Shown: positions 1 through 9,440, numbered from the stretch's first letter. The stretch: DNA of 64,000 nucleotides from Hyphomicrobiaceae bacterium (GCA_020442165.1 JAGRKV010000076.1:47408-111407); one strand, 5' to 3'. Numbers and translations are program-made. Notes: a model not told the origin generated them from the sequence alone.

Positions 1-612
1 ATAAAATCCCCAGGAGAGATGGGAGCCGACATTGTCGCGGCCGAAGGCCAATCGATCGGCAATGGCCTGTCGTTCGGTGGACCCTATGTCGGGCTGTTCG
101 CGTGCCGCAGCAAGCATGTGCGGCAGATGCCCGGACGGCTGTGCGGCGAGACGGTCGATGCTGAGGGACGTCGCGGCTTCGTGCTGACGCTATCGACCCG
201 CGAACAGCACATCCGCCGTGAGAAGGCGACATCCAACATCTGCACCAACTCTGGGCTCTGCGCGCTCGCGTTTTCGATCCACATGACGCTACTCGGCGAA
301 CGCGGGCTCCGGAAACTTGCAGCCGTCAATCATGCCAATGCGGTGGCGCTGGCCGATATGCTGGCCGGTGTTCCAGGCGTGAGCGTTCTCAACGAGACGT
401 TCTTCAATGAATTCACGATCCGCGTGCCGGGCCATGCGGGGGACGTCATCGAGCGTCTAGCGGAGAAGGGCGTCATTGGTGGCGTGCCCCTCTCGCGGCT
501 CGAGCCAGAGCGCGCGGAACTCATCGACCTCATCGTCGTCGCCTCGACCGAAATCAACACAGACGAGGACCGCGTGAGGTTCGCAACAGCATTGGCGGAG
601 GTGCTGGCATGA
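1..612 (+). CDS. gcvPA: Glycine dehydrogenase (decarboxylating) subunit 1, C-terminal part
   Basis: This is the C-terminal part of the alpha subunit of the two-subunit P-protein, the PLP enzyme that decarboxylates glycine and loads the aminomethyl group onto GcvH. The frame is open from base 1, so the gene begins outside the window and the ATG at 19 is internal. The sequence GEMGADIVAAEGQSIGN, followed by an invariant-looking SNICTNSGLCAL stretch, is typical of this subunit. Its stop overlaps the start of gcvPB by four bases (ATGA), which implies translational coupling. The identification is firm; only the missing N-terminal half is unknown. Confidence 0.95.
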   Translation: MKSPGEMGADIVAAEGQSIGNGLSFGGPYVGLFACRSKHVRQMPGRLCGETVDAEGRRGFVLTLSTREQHIRREKATSNICTNSGLCALAFSIHMTLLGERGLRKLAAVNHANAVALADMLAGVPGVSVLNETFFNEFTIRVPGHAGDVIERLAEKGVIGGVPLSRLEPERAELIDLIVVASTEINTDEDRVRFATALAEVLA

Positions 613-2183
613 GCATGAATCGCCAGGGGCGACCGACCGACACCGGCACGGGAGAGACGGCAAGCGCGCCGACCTTCACCGGACATCGTGGGCTCGATCA
701 CGAGGAGTCGCTGATCTTCGAACGCGGCCGGCTTGACAAAACAGGCGTTGACCTGCCCGAACCCAAGGCGGTCGCCACACGGCTCGGCAACGTCGCCCGT
801 CAGGGAGAGATTGGCCTGCCCGGGCTTGCCGAGCCCGAGGCCGTGCGCCACTACGTTCGCCTGTCACGCATGAACTATGCCATCGACAGCGGTCTCTATC
901 CGCTCGGATCATGCACGATGAAGCACAACCCGCGCCTCAACGAACGCATGGCGCGGTTGCCCGGTTTTGGCGACATCCATCCATTGCAACCGCAGTCCAC
1001 CGTTGCCGGCGCCATTGCGCTGATCGAGCTGCTCGGCGGCTATCTCATGGAATTGACGGGAATGCCCGCAATCGCCATGAGCCCGAAGGCTGGCGCGCAC
1101 GGCGAATTGTGCGGCATGCTGGCAATCAAGGCTGCGCATGATGCTGCCGGTGACTCCTTGCGACGCATCGTGCTGGTGCCGGAGTCGGCGCACGGCACCA
1201 ATCCGGCGACCGCCGCCTTCATGGGCTATTCGGTCAAGACCATCCCAGCGAAGACGAACGGCACCGTGGCGGCTTCCGACGTGAAGGCTGCTTTGGGTCC
1301 TGACGTCGCCGCGATCATGCTGACGAACCCCAACACCTGCGGCCTCTTTGAGCCGGAGATCGTTGAAATCGCGCGTGCCGTGCACGATGCGGGTGCCTAC
1401 TTCTACTGCGATGGCGCCAATTTCAACGCCATCGTCGGCAAGGTGCGGCCGGGCGATCTCGGCATCGATGCGATGCACATCAACCTGCACAAGACGTTTT
1501 CCACTCCGCATGGCGGCGGCGGTCCTGGTGCTGGTCCCGTGGTGCTGTCCGAGCGGCTCGCGAAGTACGCGCCGTTGCCTTTCATCCACCGCGAGGACGG
1601 GAAGGCGCGTCTTATCGAAACCATCGGTGAGGCCGAGACGCTGGGTGCTGATCCGTTTGGGCGGCTGACGGCGTTCCACGGTCAGATGGGTATGTTCGTG
1701 CGTGCACTCGCCTACATGCTTTCGCATGGTTCGGACGGGATGCGGCAGGCATCCGAAGACGCGGTGCTCAGTGCGAATTATATGCGCGCCGGGCTGCGCG
1801 ATGTGATGACCCAGCCATTCGGCGATCAACCGTGCATGCACGAGGTGCTGTTCGACGACCAGTTCCTGAAGGATACCGGTGTCACCACACTCGATTTCGC
1901 CAAGGCGATGATCGACGAGGGCTACCACCCGATGACGATGTATTTCCCGCTCGTCGTCCATGGCGCGATGCTGATCGAGCCGACGGAGAGCGAGAGCCGG
2001 GAGAGCCTCGACATCTTCATCGACACGTTGCGCGACCTCACTCGTGCGGCCAAGGCCGGGGAAACGGAGCGCTTCACCTCAGCGCCGCGCTTTACGCCCC
2101 GCCGCCGCCTCGATGAGACGAAGGCTGCACGCGAGCCTAAGCTCAGGTGGATGCCGCCACCGGAGAAGCAAGCAGCGGAGTAG
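609..2183 (+). CDS. gcvPB: Glycine dehydrogenase (decarboxylating) subunit 2
   Basis: This 524-residue protein is the beta subunit of the split glycine decarboxylase and carries the PLP-binding lysine. The motif HINLHKTFSTPHGGGGPG, with the Schiff-base lysine at about residue 295, is clear, and MNYAIDSGLYPLGSCTMKHNP near residue 90 is the usual N-terminal signature. A GGAGGTG ribosome-binding site at 597-603 lies five bases before the ATG, which itself overlaps the gcvPA stop. The length is full for the family. The lipoyl carrier GcvH and the T-protein are expected upstream, outside the window. A GcvR-like ACT protein lies about 17 kb away. Confidence 0.97.
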   Translation: MSMNRQGRPTDTGTGETASAPTFTGHRGLDHEESLIFERGRLDKTGVDLPEPKAVATRLGNVARQGEIGLPGLAEPEAVRHYVRLSRMNYAIDSGLYPLGSCTMKHNPRLNERMARLPGFGDIHPLQPQSTVAGAIALIELLGGYLMELTGMPAIAMSPKAGAHGELCGMLAIKAAHDAAGDSLRRIVLVPESAHGTNPATAAFMGYSVKTIPAKTNGTVAASDVKAALGPDVAAIMLTNPNTCGLFEPEIVEIARAVHDAGAYFYCDGANFNAIVGKVRPGDLGIDAMHINLHKTFSTPHGGGGPGAGPVVLSERLAKYAPLPFIHREDGKARLIETIGEAETLGADPFGRLTAFHGQMGMFVRALAYMLSHGSDGMRQASEDAVLSANYMRAGLRDVMTQPFGDQPCMHEVLFDDQFLKDTGVTTLDFAKAMIDEGYHPMTMYFPLVVHGAMLIEPTESESRESLDIFIDTLRDLTRAAKAGETERFTSAPRFTPRRRLDETKAAREPKLRWMPPPEKQAAE

Positions 2184-2202
2184 CACCAGCCCGGCACTGG
2201 TG
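2184..2202. terminator. Weak hairpin between convergent gcvPB and the RND pump
   Basis: The 70-base gap between two convergent genes holds a six-base-pair stem (CACCAG/CTGGTG) with a seven-base loop directly after the gcvPB stop. There is no T-run, so its role as an intrinsic terminator is only inferred from position. Confidence 0.3.
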
Positions 2203-2253
2203 GGCGCTGCCGCAGCACAGCGTTTGGGTGCGGATAGGAGTGGGACTTGAAGT

Positions 2254-5200
2254 TCAAGCCTGCTTCAAGGTTCGCCTTGGGGCCAGCCAGCCTTGCGCCC
2301 GATCGAGGTAAAGATAGACCACCGGCGTCAGGTACAGTGTAATGAGCTGGGAGACCACGAGCCCGCCAACCACGGTTACGCCGAGCGGGACGCGGGCTTC
2401 GGCGCCGGCTCCATGTCCGAGAGCGATCGGCAAAGCGCCAGCGAGCGCGGCAAAGGTCGTCATCATGATGGGGCGGAATCGCAGCAGGCAAGCCTTGTAG
2501 ATGGCGTCTGCCGGTTGCATCCCCTCCTCTCGCTGCGCGTTGATGGCAAAGTCGATCATCATGATTGCGTTCTTCTTGACGATGCCGACCAGCATGATGA
2601 TGCCGACGAAGGCATAGAGTGTCAGCGGCATGTCGAGCAGCGTCAACGCCAGCAGGGCGCCGAACCCCGCCGCGGGCAGGCCAGACAGGATGGTCAGCGG
2701 GTGGATGAAACTCTCATAAAGAATGCCCAGTACGAGGTAGACGACCAGGATCGCCATCAACAGCAGGATGCCCATATTGGACAGCGACTCCTCGAAGGCT
2801 GCCGCAGTGCCGCCAAAGGACGTCGAGACCGTATCGGGCAGGCCAATCCTGCGTTCCATGTCGCGGATCTCATCAATCGCGGTGCCGAGTGAGGTGTTCG
2901 GATCAAGATTGAACGACAGCGTGACCGCTGGCAGCTGCCCCTGGTGATTGACCTGTTGAGGCGTGACTTGATCGGTGTCACGCATCACGGACGTCAAAGG
3001 TACAAGGGTGTTGTTGCTGGCGCGGACGTAGAGCTTCTTCAACCCGGCGACGCTGTTGCGGAACTCCGGGGTGATTTCGAGAATGACAGCATACTGGCTC
3101 GACGACGTGTAGATGGTCGACACCTTGCGGGCTCCAAAAGCGGCGGCAAGCGCCGACTCGACCTGGCGGGCATCGACGCCGAGGGAGGCTGCGCGATCGC
3201 GATCGATTTCCAGCATGACAGCGGGGCTGCCGATCAGGAGATCACTGGTGACATCCTGGAAGCCCGGCAGCTTGCTCATCTCCTCCTGCATCTTTTCCGA
3301 CCAGTCGTAGAGCGTCGTCAGGTCGAGATCCTGCAGCGTGTACTGGTAGTCGGCATTCGAAAGTCGGCCGCCAACGCGGATGGCGGGCGGATTGAGCACG
3401 AACACCTGTATGCCGGGAACAGAGTTGAGCCTCTTGCGCAGCTTCTGGACGATCTCACTGATGTCCTGATCTGGCCGCTCATTGCGCGACTTCAGGGTCA
3501 GAAGCATCAGGCCTTCATTGTTCTTGGAGCTCGATCCCGCTGCCCCGGCGCGTGACATGACCGCGGCGATATTGGGATCTTCAGCCGCCAGTTTAGCCAC
3601 GCGCGACTGATAACCCAGCAGTGCTTCATACGAGGCATCGATGGCCGTTCGTGTCCGCGCCAGCAACCGCCCGGTGTCCTCGGGTGGCAGGAAGTCCTTC
3701 TGAACATTCTGGAACAGGAAATATGTGCCGGCGATGGTCGCAATGAACGAGAACATTACAAGCGGCTGATGGCGCAGACACCATTGCAGCGATTTGTCGT
3801 AGAGCCAGAGCATCCCATCGAACGCCTTTTCGCTCATGTGATAGGCCCGGCCATGTGTTTCGTGCGTGGCCTTGAGCATGCGGCTGCACAGCATCGGCGT
3901 GAGTGTCAGCGAGACCAGCCCTGATACGAGGATCGCTGCCGTAATGGTGATAGCGAACTCGCTCAAGAGACGGCCAATCATGCCGCCCATGAAGATGATG
4001 GGAATGAAGACCGCCACCAGTGAGATGGTCATCGAGATGATGGTAAAGCCGATCTCGCGGGAGCCCGTGATCGCGGCTTCGACCATGCCGAGGCCCTTTT
4101 CGCGATATCTGACGATGTTCTCAAGCATGACGATGGCATCGTCGACGACGAATCCGACCGCCAGTGTCAGAGCCATCAACGAGAGATTATTGAGGCTGAA
4201 ACCGAGGACGTGCATCGCGGCGAATGTGCCGATGATGGAGATCGGCAATGCGATGGAGGCAATCAGCGTCGCTGTCAGGTTGCGCAGGAAGAGGAAGATG
4301 ACGAGGACGACGAGTGCCGCCGCCAGCATCAACGTGAATTGCACCTCGCCAATCGATGCGCGAATGCCCTTTGACCGGTCGTACATCACTTCAAAAGTTA
4401 TGGCGCCAGGGAGCTGCGACCTGATCTGCGGGAGAATCCGGTTGATCTCGTCGACGATCCTGACGGTATTCGAACCGGGCTGGCGGTAGATCGCCATCAG
4501 CATGCCCTGCTCGTTGCCGAACCATGTGGAAACCTTGTCCTGCTCGACGTTGTCAATTGCCCGGCCGAGGTCGGATATGCGAACCGGCGCGCCGTTGCGG
4601 TAGGCGACAACGATGTCATCATAGTCGCGGGCATTGCCGATCTTGCCGCTTGTCCTGATCGAGATTTCCTTATCAGGGCCGCTCAGCGAGCCTGTCGGCA
4701 GGTTCGTGTTCGACGCCTTGACCGCGCGTTCGACGTCATCGAGGCTGATATTCTTGGTGACGAGGCGATCGGGATCGATCTGCACACGCACGGCAAACTT
4801 CTGCTGACCCCAGAACTGGATCTGCGCGACCCCCTCGATTGCCGACATGCGCTGCTGCAATACGGTTTCGGCGTAGTCGTTGAGCGTCGATATCGGCAGG
4901 GAAGCAGACGACAGGCGCATGTAGTAGATGGCGAAATCAGCCGGGTTGCGCTTGCGGAAGCTTGGCGCCTCGGTCATCTCGTCGGGCAATTTTCTTTGCA
5001 CCGCTGACAGCGAGGACTGCACGTCGAGGGCTGCTGCATCGATGTCGCGATCGAGATTGAACTCCAGCGTGATGCGCGTCGAGCCTTGCGTGCTCACCGA
5101 CGTCATCGCCTTGATCCCAGCAACCTGTGAGAGCTGGTTTTCGATAGGCGTGGCGACCGCCGATGCCATGGTCTCGGGATTTGCACCCGACAGGTTGGCG

Positions 5201-5343
5201 GATATCTCGATCGTCGGGAAGTCGACGTTCGGCAGCTCGGCGACGGGAAGCGCGCGATAGGCGATGAGGCCAAAGATGAGGATGCCCGCCATTACCAACG
5301 TGGTCATGACCGGCCGCTTGATGCAAAGGCCCGCGAGATTCAC
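2254..5343 (-). CDS. RND-family efflux pump, inner-membrane subunit (MdtB/MdtC-like)
   Basis: This 1029-residue protein is a full-length HAE1-type RND transporter of the AcrB/MdtBC group, a trimeric proton-driven exporter in the inner membrane. The N-terminus (MNLAGLCIKRPVMTTLVMAG) is the usual first helix. The proton-relay aspartates are present in VGFVVDDAIVMLENIVRYRE, and the partner lysine lies in the later helix sequence GIVKKNAIMMIDFA. Two large periplasmic loops follow helices 1 and 7, as expected. It starts inside the last codons of the adaptor gene (ATGA overlap), so the two form an operon. No outer-membrane partner is adjacent, but a TolC-type protein is encoded at 60584-62047. The substrate cannot be read from the sequence. 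Confidence 0.95.
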   Translation of the reverse strand: MNLAGLCIKRPVMTTLVMAGILIFGLIAYRALPVAELPNVDFPTIEISANLSGANPETMASAVATPIENQLSQVAGIKAMTSVSTQGSTRITLEFNLDRDIDAAALDVQSSLSAVQRKLPDEMTEAPSFRKRNPADFAIYYMRLSSASLPISTLNDYAETVLQQRMSAIEGVAQIQFWGQQKFAVRVQIDPDRLVTKNISLDDVERAVKASNTNLPTGSLSGPDKEISIRTSGKIGNARDYDDIVVAYRNGAPVRISDLGRAIDNVEQDKVSTWFGNEQGMLMAIYRQPGSNTVRIVDEINRILPQIRSQLPGAITFEVMYDRSKGIRASIGEVQFTLMLAAALVVLVIFLFLRNLTATLIASIALPISIIGTFAAMHVLGFSLNNLSLMALTLAVGFVVDDAIVMLENIVRYREKGLGMVEAAITGSREIGFTIISMTISLVAVFIPIIFMGGMIGRLLSEFAITITAAILVSGLVSLTLTPMLCSRMLKATHETHGRAYHMSEKAFDGMLWLYDKSLQWCLRHQPLVMFSFIATIAGTYFLFQNVQKDFLPPEDTGRLLARTRTAIDASYEALLGYQSRVAKLAAEDPNIAAVMSRAGAAGSSSKNNEGLMLLTLKSRNERPDQDISEIVQKLRKRLNSVPGIQVFVLNPPAIRVGGRLSNADYQYTLQDLDLTTLYDWSEKMQEEMSKLPGFQDVTSDLLIGSPAVMLEIDRDRAASLGVDARQVESALAAAFGARKVSTIYTSSSQYAVILEITPEFRNSVAGLKKLYVRASNNTLVPLTSVMRDTDQVTPQQVNHQGQLPAVTLSFNLDPNTSLGTAIDEIRDMERRIGLPDTVSTSFGGTAAAFEESLSNMGILLLMAILVVYLVLGILYESFIHPLTILSGLPAAGFGALLALTLLDMPLTLYAFVGIIMLVGIVKKNAIMMIDFAINAQREEGMQPADAIYKACLLRFRPIMMTTFAALAGALPIALGHGAGAEARVPLGVTVVGGLVVSQLITLYLTPVVYLYLDRAQGWLAPRRTLKQA

Positions 5344-6521
5344 GACTGCACCTTCTTGCGCGGTTCGGATTTCGAGTCAGCGTCGATCGGTTTCACCCGC
5401 GCGCCGGAAAAGAGGCGCAGCTGTCCGTCGGTCACGATGGTTTCGCCGGAGTTGAGACCGCTGGTGACGACGGTCTCCGATCCAATGGTCGGGCCGACCT
5501 CGATGCGGCGGAGTTCAACCGTGCCATCAGATTTCAGCACCCAGGCGTAACGCCCTTTCTGATTCATCTGGATGGCCCTGGCCGGCGCCACCACCGCCTG
5601 CTGGAGCACCTGCAACGTCACACTGGCGCGCGCAAACTGGCCGGGAATGAGCTTTCCATCCTTGTTGGCGAAGGAGGCCATCACCTGGATCGTGCCGGTG
5701 GCCGTGTCGACAACATTGTTGATGAAGGACAGCCGGCCGCGTTCGTCGATGTCCTGGCTGCCTTCGACGTCGACATTCACGTAAAGACCATCCTTGGAAG
5801 CAACGCGCTCGCGAAGGACGCCGAGATACTTTTCGGGCAGCGCGAAGGCGACATTGACAGGGCGCAACTGCGCGATAATCACCATCGGTTGCGTGTCATT
5901 GGCCTTGACCATGTTGCCCGGTGTCAGAAGCACCGTGCCGATGCGGCCGGAGATCGGTGCCTCGATCGTCGCGTAGCCAAGATTGAGGTTTGCCAGTTCA
6001 ACGGCGGCCTGCGACGCCCGGATGGCGGCTTCGAGCGAGGCCAGGCTCGACTGCGCCTCCTCAAGCTTGGTTTGCGGAGAAATGCCTTTCTTGGCGAGCG
6101 TGGTATAGCGCTCGACGTCGGACTTTGCTTTTTCAAGATTGGCTTTGTCGCGCGCAAGGTTGGCTTCCGCCTCGTGCAGCTGGGCATAAAGTGGGCGGTC
6201 GTCGAGCCGGAACAGGAGATCGCCCTTCTCGACAAGCTGGCCATCCTTCACAGCCGACTGCATCACCTGCCCATCGATGCGCGACTTGATCTCTACGGTC
6301 GAGATGGCGCGCACATTGCCGACGCCCTCGACGATGACGGGAAAATCCCGCTGGGTTACCGTTGCAATCCGAACAGGTGCGGCCGGCCGCTGCTTTTCCC
6401 CTGGTTCCGCTGCGACCATGCCCAGCTTCTTGTCCACCCAGACGTGGAACGCTTCATCGCTGCGATAGTAGGCATAACCGCCGGCAACGAGACAGATGGC
6501 TGCAATTATGAACAGGCGCAT
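5340..6521 (-). CDS. RND efflux periplasmic adaptor (membrane fusion protein)
   Basis: This is the HlyD/AcrA-type adaptor that links the downstream pump to an outer-membrane channel. From the chosen ATG the protein has 393 residues and opens with one hydrophobic anchor (MRLFIIAAICLVAGGYAYY). Next comes a barrel-sandwich (lipoyl-like) half ending near GQVMQSAVKDGQLVEKGDLLFRL, split at the tip by an alpha hairpin rich in Glu, Ala and Lys, and then beta-barrel and C-terminal domains. The open frame continues upstream to 6659; the start at 6521 was chosen because it places the membrane anchor first, but 6536 is also possible. It overlaps the pump start by four bases. It resembles MdtA/MexE-type adaptors, and the exact subfamily is uncertain. 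Confidence 0.92.
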   Translation of the reverse strand: MRLFIIAAICLVAGGYAYYRSDEAFHVWVDKKLGMVAAEPGEKQRPAAPVRIATVTQRDFPVIVEGVGNVRAISTVEIKSRIDGQVMQSAVKDGQLVEKGDLLFRLDDRPLYAQLHEAEANLARDKANLEKAKSDVERYTTLAKKGISPQTKLEEAQSSLASLEAAIRASQAAVELANLNLGYATIEAPISGRIGTVLLTPGNMVKANDTQPMVIIAQLRPVNVAFALPEKYLGVLRERVASKDGLYVNVDVEGSQDIDERGRLSFINNVVDTATGTIQVMASFANKDGKLIPGQFARASVTLQVLQQAVVAPARAIQMNQKGRYAWVLKSDGTVELRRIEVGPTIGSETVVTSGLNSGETIVTDGQLRLFSGARVKPIDADSKSEPRKKVQS

Positions 6522-6977
6522 GGTTGATCCCGGCATCGCAAAGCTTCGTTTCAGGCCATCTGGATTGGCCAATGTATACCAGTTCAACCCCTCCCTGGGG
6601 CATATTTGAGGTGTTGGGGCTAACTCGCGGCCACCATGCTCGATAACGCCCGTGCGCATGATAACGTTGCAGCCTCCCGCATTCCGTCAGCCACGCCCCT
6701 GTCATTTGTCCGCTTGCGTTCGATTTTGCAGTTCGAACAAGGCGCCTGCCCCTGAAACGCTCGTGTGTCCCAGCTCACTTTCCCCATTTACGAGACGCAT
6801 TCTCGATCCTGCCCAAACGCATTGAGTTGCATCGACCTCATTTGTGACATGGTGCGACCTTGGACCGGCTGGCACATGGGCGATGCGTCGGGTTGCATAA
6901 CGCCGCCAACCTCGGCAAATCCCAGCTTTGTGACACCATCCAGCATCAGGACACCGCCGAGCAGTGCGGTCCGCCGG
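6522..6977. other. Intergenic region between the RND operon and the LacI-type gene
   Basis: About 456 bases contain no convincing gene. The RND operon promoter must lie here, at the left end. The part close to the adaptor gene has a GC-rich symmetrical stretch around 6590-6620 (CCCCTCCCTGGGG), which could be a regulatory site, but no known operator was recognised. The short open frames have no family features or ribosome-binding sites. Confidence 0.5.
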
Positions 6978-8009
6978 TCATACAGGCCCGGTTGACCCGC
7001 GCTCGACCAATTCGGCGTCGAACCGTTCCTCATACAAGGCGTTGGACGACGGCCATTCGATCATCTCAACCAGGATCTCGGCGGCGCGCTGGCCAATTCG
7101 CCGCGAGGGGATGCGGACCGTCGTCAGGCCCGGCTCGACTGCTGCCGATCCGCGGAAGTCGCCGATGCCGATGATGGACAATTCCTGAGGGATCTTGATG
7201 TTCAACGAAATGGCGGCGAACAGCACGCCAAGCGCGATGACGTCGTTGCCTGAAAAAATGGCGGTCGGGCGATTGCGTGCCTTCAACGCCTCGACCGCAA
7301 TGGCTTTTGCGGCATCAACGTCATAGGGGCAAACGATACGCCGCTCAGCCGGCACCTTGACGCCGCGCTCCGACATCGCGGTAAGCGCGCCCATCCGCCG
7401 ATCCGCGGCACGGTCGTTCATGCGGGGCTCTGCAAACAGGAACAGGATATCGCGATGCCCAAGATCGAGAAGATGCTCGGTTGCCAGCCGGCCGACTTCA
7501 CGATTGTCGACGCCGACACATGGGAGCAGCTGGCGCTGACGGAAATTCCAAACAAGAATTGCCGGCACGCCGCGCCGGTTCACGAGTTCGAACGTGGCGT
7601 CTTCGTGTTTGATGCCGACCAGCGCCAATGCATCGACACGGTGCTCGATCAAAGATTCCACCAGGACGGCTTCACGTGCGAGATCATAGCCGTGGGCCGC
7701 CATCAACATCGTGCGGACGTTACGTGACAGCGCGGTTGAAAACGCCTGTGTCAGTTCAGCAAAAATTGCGTTGTCGAGCGTCGGGACAATGAGGCCGATC
7801 GTGCCGGTGGCGCCCCGGTTCAGACTGCGGGCGGTGGCGTTTGGCACGTAGCCAAGCGCCTGGACCGCCGCCTCGATGCGCTTTCTCGCGTCATAGCTGA
7901 CGATGTCGGGCTGGTTGAAAAAGCGCGAAACGGTGGCCGGCGAGACTTTCGCCTGCCGGGCGACATCGACAATTCCCGGAACCGACTTACGCAGTAATTT
8001 TCGGCTCAT
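6978..8009 (-). CDS. LacI-family transcriptional regulator
   Basis: This protein has 343 residues from the chosen ATG and the standard LacI/GalR architecture. The N-terminal helix-turn-helix (IVDVARQAKVSPATVSRFFN, residues 13-32) is followed by the hinge helix (VPNATARSLNRG) and a periplasmic-binding-protein-like ligand domain beginning TGTIGLIVPTLDNAIFAEL. The gene is transcribed away from the transporter/sulfonate genes that start at 8282, and a LacI-type palindrome lies in the shared gap (8062-8075). The likely role is therefore local repression of that operon and of itself, relieved by a pathway ligand. The open frame extends to 8030; ATG 8009 was preferred because AAGG lies about ten bases upstream. 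The effector is unknown. Confidence 0.93.
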   Translation of the reverse strand: MSRKLLRKSVPGIVDVARQAKVSPATVSRFFNQPDIVSYDARKRIEAAVQALGYVPNATARSLNRGATGTIGLIVPTLDNAIFAELTQAFSTALSRNVRTMLMAAHGYDLAREAVLVESLIEHRVDALALVGIKHEDATFELVNRRGVPAILVWNFRQRQLLPCVGVDNREVGRLATEHLLDLGHRDILFLFAEPRMNDRAADRRMGALTAMSERGVKVPAERRIVCPYDVDAAKAIAVEALKARNRPTAIFSGNDVIALGVLFAAISLNIKIPQELSIIGIGDFRGSAAVEPGLTTVRIPSRRIGQRAAEILVEMIEWPSSNALYEERFDAELVERGSTGPV

Positions 8010-8061
8010 CCCGTTTGACCCTTGTTGCACTGCGAAGAAGAATTCTGCACCATTCGCCTTA

Positions 8062-8075
8062 TGAAAACGTTTGCA
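8062..8075. promoter_or_regulatory. Putative LacI-family operator
   Basis: The 14-base sequence TGAAAACGTTTGCA is an imperfect palindrome with a central CG. Twelve of its fourteen positions match its own reverse complement, and the core AAACGTTT is perfect. This fits the general LacI/GalR operator form TGNAANCGNTTNCA. It lies 53 bases upstream of the regulator start and about 200 bases upstream of the first transporter gene, in the divergent gap, so it could control both directions. No reliable -35/-10 pair was assigned. Confidence 0.7.
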
Positions 8076-8281
8076 GAAATATTTTCATTTGTTACCCCTG
8101 TTGTCCAGGCTGACGTGAAACAACCCCGCTCAGCCGGAATTCAACGGTGCTGGAGCCGCCCCATGAACGCTGCTCCATCGTGTTCAACCGCAGCTTCAGC
8201 GCAGCAAAAATGGCCTTCCCCTTGCCGGGAATAAGGCTTCAGCCGAAAAGACGGCAGCGCCTAACGTGGAGGAAACGGAAA

Positions 8282-9289
8282 ATGACAGTCTTGTCGAGGC
8301 GGGCCGCACATGCGCTATCCGCCGTTGCCATGTCCATTCTGGCGACTGGCCTTTCGATGCCGGCGGCGGCCCAAGATAAATATCCCTCCCGCCCGGTCGA
8401 CGTGATCGTGACGTTCGGTCCTGGTGGCGGTGCCGACCTCATGGGCCGCAAGTTCTCGCAGCTTGCCGAGCCCATCCTGGGTGTGGCCATGCCGGTCGCC
8501 AATGTTTCGGGAGCCTCGGGCAATGCTGGCCTTACGCGCCTGCTCACCGACGCGCCCGACGGATATTCAGTCGCGACACTGATTGCGCTTTCGGTTTCGG
8601 CATGGGCAGCAGGAATTGGCAACCACAACCCTGACGAGTTTGCATACGTCGGAATGATGCAGAGTTCGCCGTCGATGCTGTTCGTCAACAAGGACAGCCC
8701 ATTCAAGACATTCAAGGACCTTGAGGAATACGCGAAGGCCAACCCGGGCAAGCTGCGTTGTGCAACATCGGGCTTCGGCACGATGGACGACATCACGTTG
8801 AAGTATCTTGGCACGAAGGGCATCAAGATCGTCAATGTTCCGTTTGGCAAGCCTGCCGAGCGCTACGCTTCCGCAGTGGGTGGACACACTGACATGATCT
8901 ATGAGGAACCAGGCGACGTCGCGCAGTTCCTCAAGTCCGGCGACCTGCATCCGATCGTTGTGTTCGACGATGCCCGACACGATGCCTTCAAGGATGTCGT
9001 GACCTCCAAGGAGCTTGGCCTCGACATCAACGATCTCCCCAACTTCCGCACCATTGCGGTGTCGGCCAAGACAAATCCTGCCCAGGTAGCAGCGCTGGCG
9101 GGCGCGGCGGCGAAGGTTCTCGCTTCGCCGGAGTGGAAGGAGTTCTGTGCTGGCACGTATACCTGCACGAAGCCGCTCTCACCGGAAGAAACCAAGGCGA
9201 CCGTCGTGAAATTCCACAAGACGGTACAGTCCTATCTGGAAAAATTCCCGACGACCGCTGAAGAAAAAGCTTCCGCCAGTAAGAAGTGA
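8282..9289 (+). CDS. tctC: Tripartite tricarboxylate-type transporter, substrate-binding protein (TctC family)
   Basis: This 335-residue protein is a Bug/TctC periplasmic solute receptor. It begins with a signal peptide ending near ATGLSMPAAAQ, followed by the family motifs YPSRPVDVIVTFGPGGGADLMGR and VANVSGASGNAGL. The ATG at 8282 was chosen because GGAGGA at 8268-8273 is well spaced and the signal peptide then comes first. It is the first gene after the divergent regulator and is followed by the small and large membrane subunits. Proteins of this family bind carboxylates and some carboxylated sulfonates. With xsc and sauS-like genes downstream, sulfoacetate is the inferred ligand. Confidence 0.93.
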   Translation: MTVLSRRAAHALSAVAMSILATGLSMPAAAQDKYPSRPVDVIVTFGPGGGADLMGRKFSQLAEPILGVAMPVANVSGASGNAGLTRLLTDAPDGYSVATLIALSVSAWAAGIGNHNPDEFAYVGMMQSSPSMLFVNKDSPFKTFKDLEEYAKANPGKLRCATSGFGTMDDITLKYLGTKGIKIVNVPFGKPAERYASAVGGHTDMIYEEPGDVAQFLKSGDLHPIVVFDDARHDAFKDVVTSKELGLDINDLPNFRTIAVSAKTNPAQVAALAGAAAKVLASPEWKEFCAGTYTCTKPLSPEETKATVVKFHKTVQSYLEKFPTTAEEKASASKK

Positions 9290-9304
9290 CCTTCGGGCCG
9301 ACTT

Positions 9305-9332
9305 GGCGCCGCGCGGGCAATCACGCGGCGCC
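9305..9332 (+). promoter_or_regulatory. Strong intercistronic hairpin after tctC
   Basis: A perfect nine-base-pair GC stem (GGCGCCGCG/CGCGGCGCC) with a ten-base loop lies 15 bases after the tctC stop and before tctB. No T-run follows. Such structures between a binding-protein gene and its membrane-subunit genes often stabilise the upstream message or partly stop transcription, giving more binding protein than permease. That function is inferred. Confidence 0.6.
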
Positions 9333-9440
9333 TCCACTGCTCCATGAGCACAAGCACACGCCGGCTATCATCGATGCGCGTTTCCGGCGCAGGCCGGAGT
9401 GTGTTTACGCAGCAAATGCCAGCTGAACAGAACCAGATTG

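Noticed and set aside
909..1961. Long open frame (350 codons) on the minus strand inside gcvPB
   Set aside because: It is antisense to a well-supported gene, has no ribosome-binding site and a composition rich in His and Arg typical of a frame shadow in GC-rich DNA.
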